Part shown: positions 7,275 to 15,950 of the stretch, piece by piece
Numbering within the stretch: the stretch's first letter is position 1
How the letters are laid out: every line of letters begins with the position of its first letter
Source of the DNA: Acidithiobacillus concretivorus
GTDB taxonomy: Bacteria > Pseudomonadota > Gammaproteobacteria > Acidithiobacillales > Acidithiobacillaceae
Assembly (NCBI RefSeq): GCF_018853445.1
Contig: NZ_JABELD010000023.1
Coordinates: 1 to 41,795, forward strand
DNA length: 41,795 nt
Reading direction: 5' to 3'
Program-made: the position numbers and the translations under genes
Notes under the pieces: generated by a model
The model's database searches: none
What the model saw: the letters and a program-made list of their open reading frames with translations, nothing else
What the model was told of the DNA's origin: nothing

Positions 7275-7699
7275 TTACACCGCCTCCCATGGATTGATGA
7301 CGTTCAGCCCGGCAGCCTCAAAAGGGGTGGTGTCACGGGTGGCGACGGCAAAGCTGTTGGCAAGGGCGACGGCTGCAATGAAGGCATCGGCCGTTTCGAT
7401 GGCCAAGCTGGCAGCGCGGGACTTGGCCAGCAGCTCGGCATAGGCTTTCGTGCAAGCCATCTCGAACGACAGCACCCGATTGGCGAACATCGGCAGCAGG
7501 CGCTTTTCCAGGTTCTCATGCAGGCTGACCCGTCGCTTGCCAGCCGGCATCAGCGCGACACCCGCACGCAGCTCGGCTACCGTGATTGCGGACAGGTAGA
7601 GCGTTTCCACAGCGCTTGCGCGTCGAGCCAGTCAATGACACAAGCATTAGGCTCCTGGCGCTGCGTCTCCGAAATCACGTTCGTATCGAGCAGGATCAA
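7275..7699 (-). pseudogene. FitB-type VapC toxin (PIN domain), frameshifted
   Basis: Two adjacent reading frames together give one PIN protein. The first, from TTG at 7699, reads LILLDTNVISETQRQEPNAC and then VIDWLDAQAL. The second reads ETLYLSAITVAELRAGVALM and continues through SLAIETADAFIAAVALANSF and VATRDTTPFEAAGLNVINPW to the stop at 7275. Removing two bases (a duplicated TG near 7607-7610) restores DAQALETLYLSAIT, as in intact FitB/StbB-like VapC proteins. The catalytic acids (LDTN, AEL, AD-FIAA, RD) are present but split, so the gene is inactivated by a recent-looking 2-bp change, barring sequencing error. Confidence 0.8.
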
Positions 7700-7721
7700 G
7701 TGAGACCTTATCTGGGTGCTT

Positions 7722-7841
7722 TCACGTACGCGTTTTTTCCTTGTAGCGATAGACCCAGGCGCGGCTGCCACCATCGCTATGAAACCCTTCGGGCAGGATA
7801 TCTACCTGCCGAACGATGAGTTTTCCAATGGTCGTCGTCAT
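7722..7841 (-). CDS. Small hypothetical protein upstream of the broken VapC
   Basis: A 39-residue open frame (MTTTIGKLIVRQVDILPEGF, ending SRAWVYRYKEKTRT) with a strong ribosome-binding site, GGAGG, 8 bases before its ATG (minus strand). It stops 22 bases before the putative TTG start of the PIN toxin, where an antitoxin gene would be expected. It does not resemble the RHH, AbrB or Phd antitoxins I know; the SRAWVYRYK segment recalls the N-terminal domain of some phage integrases, but this is too short to claim. It could be a truncated antitoxin or a remnant. Positions 7842-8075 hold no gene I can support. Confidence 0.4.
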   Translation of the reverse strand: MTTTIGKLIVRQVDILPEGFHSDGGSRAWVYRYKEKTRT

Positions 7842-8075
7842 CGTGTTATCCTCCGATAAATTGATACTTCGCCAAACGCTTCTGTCTTACCGTTTTCTTA
7901 CCCGATGACATGGCTAATGGCGAATTTCGTCGGACTTTAGTGGATAGATATTTTGATAACATGATGAATATTAATATTATTATGAATAATATTGAACGTT
8001 GGTGGACATAGGCTTGGACTTTGCCCTCTCCGTCAATTTTATATGGTTTCAGATGTTCCAGCATTGGAGCACTGA

Positions 8076-9149
8076 TTGTTGTCTGTGCCAAAATTCCGCA
8101 TGCATTATCCAGTCCTAAAACATCTTTCTCCTGCGTATTTTACGCTGGTGATGGGTACGGGCGTTATTTCCATTTCGGCAGGGCTGTTGCACTTAATGCT
8201 CCTCGCAAGCCTTTTACTCGGGCTTAATATCGCCTTCTACAGCATTTTATGGATCATGAATATTGGCCGTGTTTTACGCTATCCTTCGGAGATTTTCGCC
8301 GATTTTGTTAACGTCCAAAAAGGCTCCGGTTTTCTGACAATGGTGGCTGGCAGTGCGGTTCTCGGTAGTCAACTGGTTATTCTTAAAGACCAAACGATTC
8401 CTGCGGTTTTTTTGTTGGGATGGGCTGCAATTCTTTACTTGACGCTGAACTACGGCCTGCTCACCCGATTCATGATTCAAAAACATAAACCTGGACTGAT
8501 AGATGGCATTTCGGGCGGCTGGCTCTTGCATATCATCGCTCCACAATCTATTGCCATTTTGATTTTACTGTTGGATATGCACTGCTCTTTCATGCCCAGG
8601 GCGGAATTTGATTTCATCGCACTCAGTCTCTGGCTATTGGGGGGAATGTTATATATCTGGGTTATGGTGCTGATATTTTATCGAATGATTTTTTTGGATT
8701 TTTTACCCGAGCATCTTCATTCTTCGTATTGGAGCAATATGGGCGCCATGGCTATTTCCACCTTGGCAGGATCGTTGCTGGTGGTTAATGGGGAGTCGGC
8801 GCCCTATCTGCATCCATTTTTGCCTTTTATAAAGGGATTCACCCTGTTTTACTGGGCAGGTGGAAGCTGGTGGATTCCGTTGCTGATCATTCTAGGGTTC
8901 TGGCGTTATGTCCTTAGAAAGTTTCCCCTCCGTTATGATGATTCCTACTGGGCCATGGTATTTCCGTTAGGAATGTACAGTCTTGCAACGCTCCACATGG
9001 CCCATAGCTTAGATCTGCCTTTTTTGTTTCCGCTGGCCCATGCTTCTTTTTTCCTGGCGCTGACCGCTTGGTGCCTCAGCTTTTTGGCGATGCTTTATGG
9101 TTTCGTGCCAATCAGTTACAAAAAAGTACTGCACCGTAATGGTGATTAA
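8076..9149 (+). CDS. TDT-family (TehA/SLAC1/Mae1-like) membrane transporter
   Basis: A 357-residue, very hydrophobic protein with about ten membrane segments and no signal peptide. The opening LKHLSPAYFTLVMGTGVISI is the TDT (tellurite-resistance/dicarboxylate transporter) signature, and the later FPLGMYSLATLHMA segment fits the same fold. Relatives move C4-dicarboxylates, sulfite or chloride; the substrate here cannot be read from sequence. The start is a TTG at 8076 or 8079 with GGAG at 8066-8069; GTG at 8085 or ATG at 8100 would lie farther from it. It stands alone between the toxin-antitoxin patch and the 4.5S RNA gene. Confidence 0.8.
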   Translation: MLSVPKFRMHYPVLKHLSPAYFTLVMGTGVISISAGLLHLMLLASLLLGLNIAFYSILWIMNIGRVLRYPSEIFADFVNVQKGSGFLTMVAGSAVLGSQLVILKDQTIPAVFLLGWAAILYLTLNYGLLTRFMIQKHKPGLIDGISGGWLLHIIAPQSIAILILLLDMHCSFMPRAEFDFIALSLWLLGGMLYIWVMVLIFYRMIFLDFLPEHLHSSYWSNMGAMAISTLAGSLLVVNGESAPYLHPFLPFIKGFTLFYWAGGSWWIPLLIILGFWRYVLRKFPLRYDDSYWAMVFPLGMYSLATLHMAHSLDLPFLFPLAHASFFLALTAWCLSFLAMLYGFVPISYKKVLHRNGD

Positions 9150-9152
9150 GCG

Positions 9153-9177
9153 GATTCAAATCCTGCCGATTTGAGTC
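9153..9177 (+). terminator. Stem-loop after the TDT transporter gene
   Basis: GATTCAAATC (9153-9162) and GATTTGAGTC (9168-9177) form a 10-bp stem with one G-U pair and a 5-base loop, starting 4 bases after the stop codon. No T-run follows, so if it ends transcription it is a weak or factor-assisted terminator. Confidence 0.35.
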
Positions 9178-9291
9178 GTCAATATTGATCGCAGATCGGG
9201 GTTCTGATACCTTCGCGACTTGTGAGTGCAAAAGTGGTATTGCACTTTTCGTCTGTTCTCGTCCTTGTGTGGACAATTTCAGGTTTTCTAT

Positions 9292-9403
9292 GGCGACAAC
9301 AATCGGTCCCCTCGCAGTGGTAGCTGGTGAACCCCGTCAGGCCCGGAAGGGAGCAGCGGCAGCCGGCGATCCAGGTGCCGGGGTGTGGCTGATTCGCGTC
9401 GCC
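9292..9403 (+). ncRNA. ffs: Signal recognition particle 4.5S RNA
   Basis: The conserved SRP apical domain is present: GTCAGGCCCGGAAGGGAGCAGC with the GGAA tetraloop, and the opposing strand GCCGGGGTGTGGCTG. The long helix closes at the base with GGCGAC (9292-9297) against GTCGCC (9398-9403), giving about 112 nt, the usual size of the short bacterial form. The RNA pairs with Ffh to target membrane proteins. It sits 20 bases upstream of dnaX, an arrangement seen in several gammaproteobacteria and relatives. The exact ends are inferred from the closing helix. Confidence 0.92.
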
Positions 9404-9423
9404 TCCCAATTTTGTGTTTTCCC

Positions 9424-11121
9424 ATGACGGGATATTTAGCGCTTGCCCGGCGTTGGCGGCCCCAGCATTTTGAAGATTTTGTTGGCCAGGAAGCCGTTGT
9501 GGCCGCTTTACGTCATGCCCTGGACTCTGGCCGAATCCACCATGCATTTTTGTTTACCGGAACACGAGGCGTAGGTAAAACCACTTTGGCGAGGTTGCTT
9601 GCCAAATGTTTGAACTGCGAAAAAGGTATCAGCAGCCAACCCTGCGGAGCCTGCAGCGCCTGTCTGAGTATCAGCGCCGGAAATTTTGTCGATTTGCTGG
9701 AAGTGGATGCTGCCAGCCGCACGCGCGTGGATGAAACCCGTGAACTTCTAGATAACGTCCAATATGCTCCGGTCGCTGGGCGCTATAAAATCTACCTCAT
9801 TGATGAAGTGCACATGCTGTCCACCCATAGTTTCAATGCCCTGCTGAAAACCCTTGAAGAACCGCCTGAACACGTCAAGTTTTTGCTGGCAACTACCGAT
9901 CCTCAGAAGCTTCCCGTCACCGTTTTATCCCGCTGTTTGCAGTTCAACTTACGCAGGCTGGAAATCGGTCAGATTCAGGGTCGTCTGCAGCAGATCATGC
10001 TCGCAGAGAAAATTTCCGCAGAAGATGCCGCACTGCACATATTGTCCAAAGCCGCCGATGGCAGTTTGCGCGACGCTCTCAGTCTTCTGGATCAGGCCAT
10101 TGTCCATGGTGGTGGCGAAGTGCGTCGCGAGGGTGTGCTCAGCATGCTGGGACGCAGTGGCGACGATACCGTTATGCTGATGATTGCAGCGCTTATTGCC
10201 CAAGATGCGCAACGCGTATTTGCGCTGGTCAACGAACACCTTGCGCGGGGGCTCGATGCCGCCGGGTTACTGGACCTGATCATTGAGGGGGTTCATCGAC
10301 TGAGTCTTGCTCAGTTTGTGCCAGGTGTTGCAGAAGGAGATGACGCAGAACGGATCAGCCAGCTACGAGATAAAATTAATCCACTGGTTTTGCAGTCCTG
10401 GTACGCCCTGTTGCTGTCAGCGCGCCGGGACTTTCAGCTGTATCCAGATCAACGCATGGCGCTGGAAATGGCGTTTTTGCGGGTGCTCAGTTTCTCTACG
10501 GGGAGTATTCCCCCAGCGGCGGTGTCGCCCGAACCCGAAAAAAAGCCCGGTTCAATCCCTCAAACCTCTACAGAAACTGCGATCACAGCCGTTGAAACTG
10601 TTCAATCCGTCCTGCCAGAACTGATTCCAGAATCAGGCACATTTTCGGATATGGTCCGTGAATCGGCTCCGGAAGTTCACAGCGAAAATGTCTTCATACC
10701 GCCGCAAGCGGGTAATATGAGCCTTTCCTGGCAGGAACTGATTGCCGCATTGTCAATTTCACCGCTGCTGCAAGAGCAGTTGCGTCACGGTCAGACCTTG
10801 CAGTGTGATGCGCAAAAGGTGGATCTGCTTATGGAACCTCGCTATCTGCCCTTTATTATCAAGGATAAATCACGAATTCTGAAAGCGCTCAGTGACCACT
10901 TTGGTCAGACGCCGCAACTTGGTATTGGTGAATTAACCGAGGCAAGCGGCGTACGCAGTGTATATGCTGAAGCAGAATCTCAGGCCTCTGCGCAACAGGA
11001 AGAAGCACAGGTCAGGGTGGCCAATGATCCTCTGATCAAACAATTTACGGAAATACTGGGTACTCAGGTAGAATCCATTACCTTGATGACTTTAACGAAT
11101 CAACAGGGAGGTAGTCGATGA
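9424..11121 (+). CDS. dnaX: DNA polymerase III subunits gamma/tau
   Basis: 565 residues from ATG 9424, whose [23 protein letters not shown] is the standard DnaX opening; an in-frame start at 9385 would fall inside the 4.5S RNA. Walker A is GTRGVGKT (46-53), zinc ligands are C65, C74, C77 and C80, and Walker B is [10 protein letters not shown]. The clamp-loader core ends near residue 365, followed by a Pro/Glu/Ser-rich linker and a tau-like C-terminal domain. Codons 372-374 (GAA AAA AAG) contain an A-AAA-AAG slippery heptamer, treated separately. The stop overlaps the start of ybaB (ATGA), so dnaX-ybaB-recR form one operon. Confidence 0.96.
   Translation: MTGYLALARRWRPQHFEDFVGQEAVVAALRHALDSGRIHHAFLFTGTRGVGKTTLARLLAKCLNCEKGISSQPCGACSACLSISAGNFVDLLEVDAASRTRVDETRELLDNVQYAPVAGRYKIYLIDEVHMLSTHSFNALLKTLEEPPEHVKFLLATTDPQKLPVTVLSRCLQFNLRRLEIGQIQGRLQQIMLAEKISAEDAALHILSKAADGSLRDALSLLDQAIVHGGGEVRREGVLSMLGRSGDDTVMLMIAALIAQDAQRVFALVNEHLARGLDAAGLLDLIIEGVHRLSLAQFVPGVAEGDDAERISQLRDKINPLVLQSWYALLLSARRDFQLYPDQRMALEMAFLRVLSFSTGSIPPAAVSPEPEKKPGSIPQTSTETAITAVETVQSVLPELIPESGTFSDMVRESAPEVHSENVFIPPQAGNMSLSWQELIAALSISPLLQEQLRHGQTLQCDAQKVDLLMEPRYLPFIIKDKSRILKALSDHFGQTPQLGIGELTEASGVRSVYAEAESQASAQQEEAQVRVANDPLIKQFTEILGTQVESITLMTLTNQQGGSR
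10539..10595 (+). other. Possible programmed -1 frameshift site in dnaX
   Basis: A7-G at 10538-10545 contains A AAA AAG in the zero frame (10539-10545), the same heptamer used in E. coli dnaX. A -1 slip would add 16 codons and stop at TGA 10593-10595, giving a protein of about 390 residues that ends just after clamp-loader domain III, i.e. a gamma-like form. I do not see a strong downstream hairpin, and the nearest purine-rich Shine-Dalgarno-like run is over 30 bases upstream, so stimulatory elements are uncertain. Confidence 0.45.
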
Positions 11122-11444
11122 TGAAAGGTGGTTTGGGAAATATCATGAAACAGGCGCAGCAACTCCAGGATCGCCTGCAAAAAACCCAGGAAGAACTGGC
11201 CCATATTGAAGTCCAGGGGCATGCCGGCGGTAATCTGGTAGAGGTCACCATGACCTGTCGCCACGATGTGCGCAAGGTGCGTATTGATCCCTCGTTGCTG
11301 GCAGATAATGATCAGGAAATGCTCGAAGACCTGGTGGCTGCAGCTATTAATGATGCCGTACGCAATGCCGAAAAAGTCAGCGCCGAGCGTATGTCCGAAG
11401 TGACGGGCGGGATGAGCATTCCGGGCATGAATCTGCCTTTCTGA
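11118..11444 (+). CDS. ybaB: YbaB/EbfC nucleoid-associated protein
   Basis: 108 residues; [20 protein letters not shown] and the following helix, then [28 protein letters not shown] and a C-terminal helix, match the YbaB/EbfC dimeric DNA-binding family. Start is at 11118 (ATGATG), overlapping the dnaX stop; the second ATG (11121) is equally possible. These small proteins bind DNA as a pincer-shaped dimer and are nearly always encoded between dnaX and recR, as here. The recR start follows after one base, pointing to translational coupling. Confidence 0.95.
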   Translation: MMKGGLGNIMKQAQQLQDRLQKTQEELAHIEVQGHAGGNLVEVTMTCRHDVRKVRIDPSLLADNDQEMLEDLVAAAINDAVRNAEKVSAERMSEVTGGMSIPGMNLPF

Positions 11445-11445
11445 T

Positions 11446-12045
11446 ATGGCCGATGTTCCGAGTATGGAGGCTTTGGAGGCGCTGTTAAGGCGCCTTCCCG
11501 GTATTGGGCCGCGTTCTGCGCAGCGCATCTGCTACGACCTGTTGGTGCGCAAACGTAGTCTACTCCCCCAATTGGCCGCTGCATTTGAACGCGCACATGG
11601 TGCCGTGCGTTTTTGTGAGCGCTGCAATAATCTCAGCGAAGCCCCTTTGTGTGGCGTTTGTCGGGGCGCGCATCGGGACCATTCACAACTGTGCATTGTG
11701 GAATCACCCGCCGATTTACGCGCCATTGAAGATACGGGCGTGTTCAGCGGGGATTTTTTTGTGTTGATGGGCCATTTGTCGCCTCTGGACGGCATTGGTC
11801 CGGAGGCTTTGCATCTTGATCGTCTCAGCGCGCGCTTGGCAGAAACGGGCCTGCAGGAAGTGATATTTGCCACCAACCCCACTTTGGAAGGTGAGGCCAC
11901 CGCCCAGTTTTTGGCAGAACTGGTACCTGCAGGTGTTACCATCAGTCGTATTGCCCACGGTGTTCCGGTGGGCGGTGAGTTGGAATATGTAGATCGTGGC
12001 ACACTCGGACGGGCGATGCATGGACGCCGCCTGCTGGATGAATAG
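11446..12045 (+). CDS. recR: Recombination mediator RecR
   Basis: 199 residues, typical size. The N-terminal helix-hairpin-helix LLRRLPGIGPRSAQRICYDLL is followed by the four-Cys zinc motif CERCNNLSEAPLCGVC (C57, C60, C69, C72). A Toprim domain follows (LCIVESPADLRAIEDTG, then VIFATNPTLEGEATA), and the end GVPVGGELEYVDRGTLGRAMHGRR is strongly conserved. With RecF and RecO it loads RecA on gapped DNA coated by SSB. It is the last gene of the dnaX-ybaB-recR group; amtB follows after 34 bases and may have a separate signal. Confidence 0.97.
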   Translation: MADVPSMEALEALLRRLPGIGPRSAQRICYDLLVRKRSLLPQLAAAFERAHGAVRFCERCNNLSEAPLCGVCRGAHRDHSQLCIVESPADLRAIEDTGVFSGDFFVLMGHLSPLDGIGPEALHLDRLSARLAETGLQEVIFATNPTLEGEATAQFLAELVPAGVTISRIAHGVPVGGELEYVDRGTLGRAMHGRRLLDE

Positions 12046-12079
12046 TTAAAACAAAACATTTGAGAGAGGAAGAAGTCGA

Positions 12080-13297
12080 ATGCTGGCTACGGGAGAGACG
12101 CCTCCGGGCGGTAATGTATTTTTTTTACTGATGGGTGCCATTCTGGTTTTTGCGATGCATGGCGGCTTTGCCTTTCTGGAGTTGGGAACCGTGCGTCGTC
12201 GCAGTCAGGTCAATGCGTTGGTCAAAATCCTCAGTGACTTTGGCATTTCGACCATTGTGTACTTTTTTATCGGTTATCATATTGCTTACGGCATCAGTTT
12301 TTTTGGAAATGTGCAAACCCTGACCGCCGGCGATCATGGTTTCGAAATGGTGCGCTTTTTCTTCCTGCTGACCTTTGCGGCAGCCGTACCCGCCATCATT
12401 TCCGGGGGTATTGCCGAGCGCGCCCGTTTTTACCCACAATTGCTGGCTACGGCTTTTCTGGTGGGTCTGGTTTATCCCTTTTATGAAGGCATCGTCTGGG
12501 ATAACAATTATGGCATTCAGGCCTGGTTTACGCAGACATTTGGTGCGCCTTTTCATGATTTTGCCGGTTCGGTAGTAGTTCATGCCATGGGTGGCTGGAT
12601 GGCCCTGATGGCAGTGTGGTTATTGGGACCGCGCCGGGGGCGTTATGGTAAGGATGGTACGGTGCATGCCATGCCGCCTTCCAATATTCCTTTTCTGGCC
12701 TTGGGCTCCTGGATTCTGATCATCGGCTGGTTTGGTTTTAATGTGATGAGCGCCCAGCAATTGGCTCAGGTTCAGGGTTTGGTGGCCCTGAATTCACTCA
12801 TGGCCCTGGTGGGTGGAATGCTCGCCGCTCTGGCCGTTGGCAAGGGCGACCCGGGTTTTGTGCATAATGGGGCATTGGCAGGGCTGGTGGCTATTTGTGC
12901 CGGATCGGATGTGGTCCAGCCCATCGGGGCTCTGGCCATTGGTGCCATAGCCGGGATTATTTTTGTGTATTTATTTACCTTTGTACAACATCGACTGCGC
13001 CTGGACGACGTTCTCGGGGTCTGGCCTTTGCATGGCGTTTGCGGTGTCTGGGGCGGCTTGGCCGTGGGAATTTTCGGCCTGAAAATGCTGGGCGGTGCTG
13101 GGGGCGTCAGTTTCTGGTCGCAGCTCCTCGGCACTGGTTTGGGCGTTTTGATTGCGCTGGCAGGTAGTGGAGTGGTTTACGGCACCATCAAGGCTTTCAT
13201 TGGGATTCGCCTGGATGCCGAGGCGGAATATGCCGGTCCCGATTTGAGTATTCACCATGTCAGCGCGTATCCTGAGGAGGATATTGAGAGGGCCTGA
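12080..13297 (+). CDS. amtB: Ammonium transporter, Amt family
   Basis: 405 residues with eleven predicted membrane segments. The twin-histidine pore residues are H168 (FAGSVVVHAMGGW) and H318 (GVWPLHGVCGVWGGL), and the conserved Asp of the ammonium site is D160. There is no obvious cleavable signal peptide; the N-terminus begins in the periplasm as MLATGETPPGGNVFF. GAGAGAGGAAGAA purine-rich sequence upstream supplies the ribosome-binding site. No PII gene (glnB/glnK) is beside it, unlike many amtB loci. It carries NH4+/NH3 into the cell and stands just before the hydrate dehydratase gene, 2 bases apart. Confidence 0.94.
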   Translation: MLATGETPPGGNVFFLLMGAILVFAMHGGFAFLELGTVRRRSQVNALVKILSDFGISTIVYFFIGYHIAYGISFFGNVQTLTAGDHGFEMVRFFFLLTFAAAVPAIISGGIAERARFYPQLLATAFLVGLVYPFYEGIVWDNNYGIQAWFTQTFGAPFHDFAGSVVVHAMGGWMALMAVWLLGPRRGRYGKDGTVHAMPPSNIPFLALGSWILIIGWFGFNVMSAQQLAQVQGLVALNSLMALVGGMLAALAVGKGDPGFVHNGALAGLVAICAGSDVVQPIGALAIGAIAGIIFVYLFTFVQHRLRLDDVLGVWPLHGVCGVWGGLAVGIFGLKMLGGAGGVSFWSQLLGTGLGVLIALAGSGVVYGTIKAFIGIRLDAEAEYAGPDLSIHHVSAYPEEDIERA

Positions 13298-13299
13298 AC

Positions 13300-14145
13300 G
13301 TGGATGATGACTTTGTTGCATTGACTCGGGAGAGTCTGCCGAAACTGACGAAAAGATCTCCTGATGCACATAAAGGTCGTTTTGGTCATGTTTTTGTACT
13401 GGGTGGCGCACCAGGAATGGGCGGAGCACTGGCTTTGGCTGCTGCGGCTGCCTACCGGGTTGGGGCAGGGCTGGTGACAGCCGTGGGTCATCCTTCCGCA
13501 GTTCCTTATCTGGCTTCCGCGCTTCCAGAAGCGACCTGGTGGGACTGGCCTCCAAGTTTTTCTGCTTTACCGGACAATGCGGTACTCGCCGTGGGGCCTG
13601 GTCTGGGGCAGGGGCTGGCAGCGCATGATATGCTGACTGAGGTTGGCAGTTTGCGCATTCCACAGGTTTGGGATGCGGATGCCCTCAATATTCTCGCGCG
13701 TTTTGGTGCGCCGTTGCTCAGTGCGAGGGCTGTGCGGCTGTTTACCCCGCATCCAGGTGAGGCGGCCCGACTGCTGGCAATGCAGCTTCCTGACGTTCAG
13801 CTGGACCGGATAGGGGTAATACGGGCCTTGCAATCCCGCTATGGCGGGCATTGGGTTTTGAAGGGGCAGCACAGTCTTATGCTGGGTGAAACAGCGCGCT
13901 GTTATTGTCCCTGGGGCAATCCGGGAATGGCCACTGGCGGCAGCGGCGATGTATTGACCGGGGTGCTGGCGGGATTATTGGCCCAAGGCCTGCCTGCTGC
14001 TGACGCCCTGATTTTAGGGGTTGCCATTCATGCCCTCGCCGGAGATCGTGCTGCCCGACGTTTGGGAGAAGAAAGTCTGCTGGCCAGCAATATTCTCGAA
14101 GAACTACCTTTTGTTATCCAGGAGTTGAATGCCACCCATGTCTGA
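13300..14145 (+). CDS. nnrD: ADP/ATP-dependent NAD(P)H-hydrate dehydratase (YjeF C-terminal type)
   Basis: 281 residues of the ribokinase-like carbohydrate kinase fold: KGRFGHVFVLGGAPGMGGALALAA at the start, LFTPHPGEAARLL in the middle, and WGNPGMATGGSGDVLTGVLAGLLAQG, the nucleotide-binding and catalytic loop with its Asp. The enzyme repairs NADHX and NADPHX using ADP or ATP. Only this domain is encoded; the epimerase (NnrE) domain that is often fused N-terminally is absent. Start is GTG at 13300 with GAGAGG 8 bases upstream. The 3' end overlaps bioA by 17 bases. Confidence 0.9.
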   Translation: MDDDFVALTRESLPKLTKRSPDAHKGRFGHVFVLGGAPGMGGALALAAAAAYRVGAGLVTAVGHPSAVPYLASALPEATWWDWPPSFSALPDNAVLAVGPGLGQGLAAHDMLTEVGSLRIPQVWDADALNILARFGAPLLSARAVRLFTPHPGEAARLLAMQLPDVQLDRIGVIRALQSRYGGHWVLKGQHSLMLGETARCYCPWGNPGMATGGSGDVLTGVLAGLLAQGLPAADALILGVAIHALAGDRAARRLGEESLLASNILEELPFVIQELNATHV

Positions 14146-15490
14146 AACCGAAATGCTGAAAGCCTGGGATCGCCGATATTTTTGGCATCCCTTCACCCAG
14201 ATGCAATGTTATGGTGACGATGATCCCTGGATTATCGAGAGGGCGGAAGGCCATTATTTGTATGATGTGGATGGCGCGCGTTGCCTGGATGCGGTCGCGA
14301 GCCTCTGGTGTAATGTCCATGGTCATCGCCATCCGCGCCTTGATGCTGCCCTTCTGGAGCAGTTGGGAAAGGTTGCACATACCACAGCCCTGGGCGCCAG
14401 CAATCCACCGGCTATCCGTCTCGCCAAAAAGCTGGTTGAGTGCACCCCGGAATCCCTGCAACATTGTTTTTTCAGTGAAGATGGTTCCGAGGCGGTAGAA
14501 GTGGCTATTAAAATGGCTGCGCAGTACTGGGCCAACATCGGGTGTCCGGAAAAGCATCTTTTTTTGACCCTCGACAATGCTTATCACGGCGATACGGTGG
14601 GGGCTGTTTCAGTGGGTGGATTTCCGCTGTTTCACGAAGTCTATGGTAATTTGCTGTTCCCGACGCGCCGGCTGCCCAGCCCCTATGTGCTGCAATGGGA
14701 GCAATCCCAGGGCGATGCTGCACAGGCTACCGGGCTCTGGCTGAATACTCTGGAAGCCGTTTTACGGGCAGAAAAAGACCATATTGCTGCTCTGATTCTG
14801 GAAGGCGGCGTGCAGGGTGCAGCCGGGATATTGCCTTTTCCACCCGGGATCTTGTCGGGTGCACAAAAGCTCTGTAATACCCATGAGGTTCTGCTTATTG
14901 TTGACGAAGTGGCCACTGGCTTTGGTCGCAGCGGCCAATTATTCTCCTGCCAAAAAGAACAGGTCGAACCTGACTTGCTGGCGCTCGGCAAAGGACTGAG
15001 CGGCGGTTATTTACCCATTGCTGCAACGCTGACTTCAGAAGCAATCTATCAGGCTTTTCTGGCACCCTTTGGCGAAGCCAAACAGTTTTATTACGGGCAC
15101 ACTTTTACGGCTAACCCTTTGGCTTGTGCAGTGGCTCTGGAAAATCTGAACATTTTTTCTGAAGGCCATTTGTTGTCCGAAATCCCGAATAAAATCGAAA
15201 AACTGCGCGACGGTCTGGAAGTATTTCACCATCAACCCTGGGCAGGTAATCTCCGGCAATTTGGCTTGATGGCGGCCATACCCTTGCGTGACCCGGCTAC
15301 CGGAACGGCTTACCCTTACGGCGAACGTGTCGAATACATGGTCTGCAAGCGTGCCCGGGAAATGGGTGTTTATAGTCGCCCCTTAGGTGATCTGCTCACT
15401 ATTGTGCCCCCTCTGTCGGTGACAGAGCAGGAAATAGACACTATTCTCCAGACATTATTTGACGCCATGGCGGAAGGAAGAACCCAATGA
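14129..15490 (+). CDS. bioA: Adenosylmethionine-8-amino-7-oxononanoate aminotransferase
   Basis: 453 residues, PLP-dependent class III aminotransferase making DAPA in biotin synthesis with S-adenosylmethionine as amino donor. Diagnostic are the N-terminal FWHPFTQMQ, SLWCNVHGHRHP, FFSEDGSEAVEVAIKMA, VDEVATGFGRSG with the PLP-binding Asp (D259), K288 in LALGKGLSGGYLP, and YGHTFTANPLACAVA. The start at 14129 has GGAG 4 bases upstream; ATG 14138 is an alternative. No other bio genes are nearby. It overlaps nnrD upstream and the CBS gene downstream (ATGA), so it sits in a compact run. Confidence 0.95.
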   Translation: MPPMSETEMLKAWDRRYFWHPFTQMQCYGDDDPWIIERAEGHYLYDVDGARCLDAVASLWCNVHGHRHPRLDAALLEQLGKVAHTTALGASNPPAIRLAKKLVECTPESLQHCFFSEDGSEAVEVAIKMAAQYWANIGCPEKHLFLTLDNAYHGDTVGAVSVGGFPLFHEVYGNLLFPTRRLPSPYVLQWEQSQGDAAQATGLWLNTLEAVLRAEKDHIAALILEGGVQGAAGILPFPPGILSGAQKLCNTHEVLLIVDEVATGFGRSGQLFSCQKEQVEPDLLALGKGLSGGYLPIAATLTSEAIYQAFLAPFGEAKQFYYGHTFTANPLACAVALENLNIFSEGHLLSEIPNKIEKLRDGLEVFHHQPWAGNLRQFGLMAAIPLRDPATGTAYPYGERVEYMVCKRAREMGVYSRPLGDLLTIVPPLSVTEQEIDTILQTLFDAMAEGRTQ

Positions 15491-15942
15491 CAACGGCCCA
15501 GGAAATCATGACGCGTGCTGCCAGCACGGTACAGGAAGATGATTCAGTCAAAAATGTCGGCAAAATCTTGCTGCAGACAGGGCATCACAGCATTCCCGTG
15601 GTCAATGCCTCCGGGCATCTGGTTGGCATGATCGGCGAGCGCGACCTGATTGATGCCAACCGCGAGGTGCATTTGCCCACCATGTTGACCATTCTTGATG
15701 GATTGATTCCGTTGGGCGGTATGCATGAATACGAAGAAGAATTGCGTAAGGTTACGGCGGTTACTGCCGGCCAGTTGGCCAGTACCAAGGTTGTGACCGC
15801 AAGACCCGATGAAAATGCCGATGCGGTCGCCGAAAAACTCTTACGTAAGGAAGTCCATGCCTTGCCTGTTGTGGATGCCGATGGAAAGCTGTTGGGTATT
15901 ATCACCCGCTCCGATATTCTCCAGCATCTGTTAAAACCCTGA
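15487..15942 (+). CDS. Two-CBS-domain protein
   Basis: 151 residues made of two CBS motifs: residues ~5-58 (IMTRAASTVQEDDSVKNVGK, then HSIPVVNASGHLVGMIGERDLI) and ~95-150 (VVTARPDENADAVAEKLLRK, then HALPVVDADGKLLGIITRSDIL). A short linker (MLTILDGLIPLGGMHEYEEEL) of the kind seen in stand-alone CBS-pair proteins lies between. Such proteins usually bind adenosyl nucleotides as sensors, but the partner and ligand here are unknown. The start overlaps the bioA stop (ATGA). Placement between bioA and tsaE suggests co-transcription rather than functional linkage. Confidence 0.85.
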   Translation: MTTAQEIMTRAASTVQEDDSVKNVGKILLQTGHHSIPVVNASGHLVGMIGERDLIDANREVHLPTMLTILDGLIPLGGMHEYEEELRKVTAVTAGQLASTKVVTARPDENADAVAEKLLRKEVHALPVVDADGKLLGIITRSDILQHLLKP

Positions 15943-15950
15943 GTTTGCGG

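Noticed and set aside
7070-7703. Plus-strand open frames opposite vapB/vapC and the broken PIN gene
   Set aside because: They are shadows of the minus-strand toxin genes; the 7080-7274 gap also gave no recognisable protein.
7846-8091. An 81-codon minus-strand frame containing MSSGKKTVRQKRLAKYQFIGG
   Set aside because: Its middle is AT-rich and isoleucine-only in character, it overlaps the transporter start, and no domain is visible.
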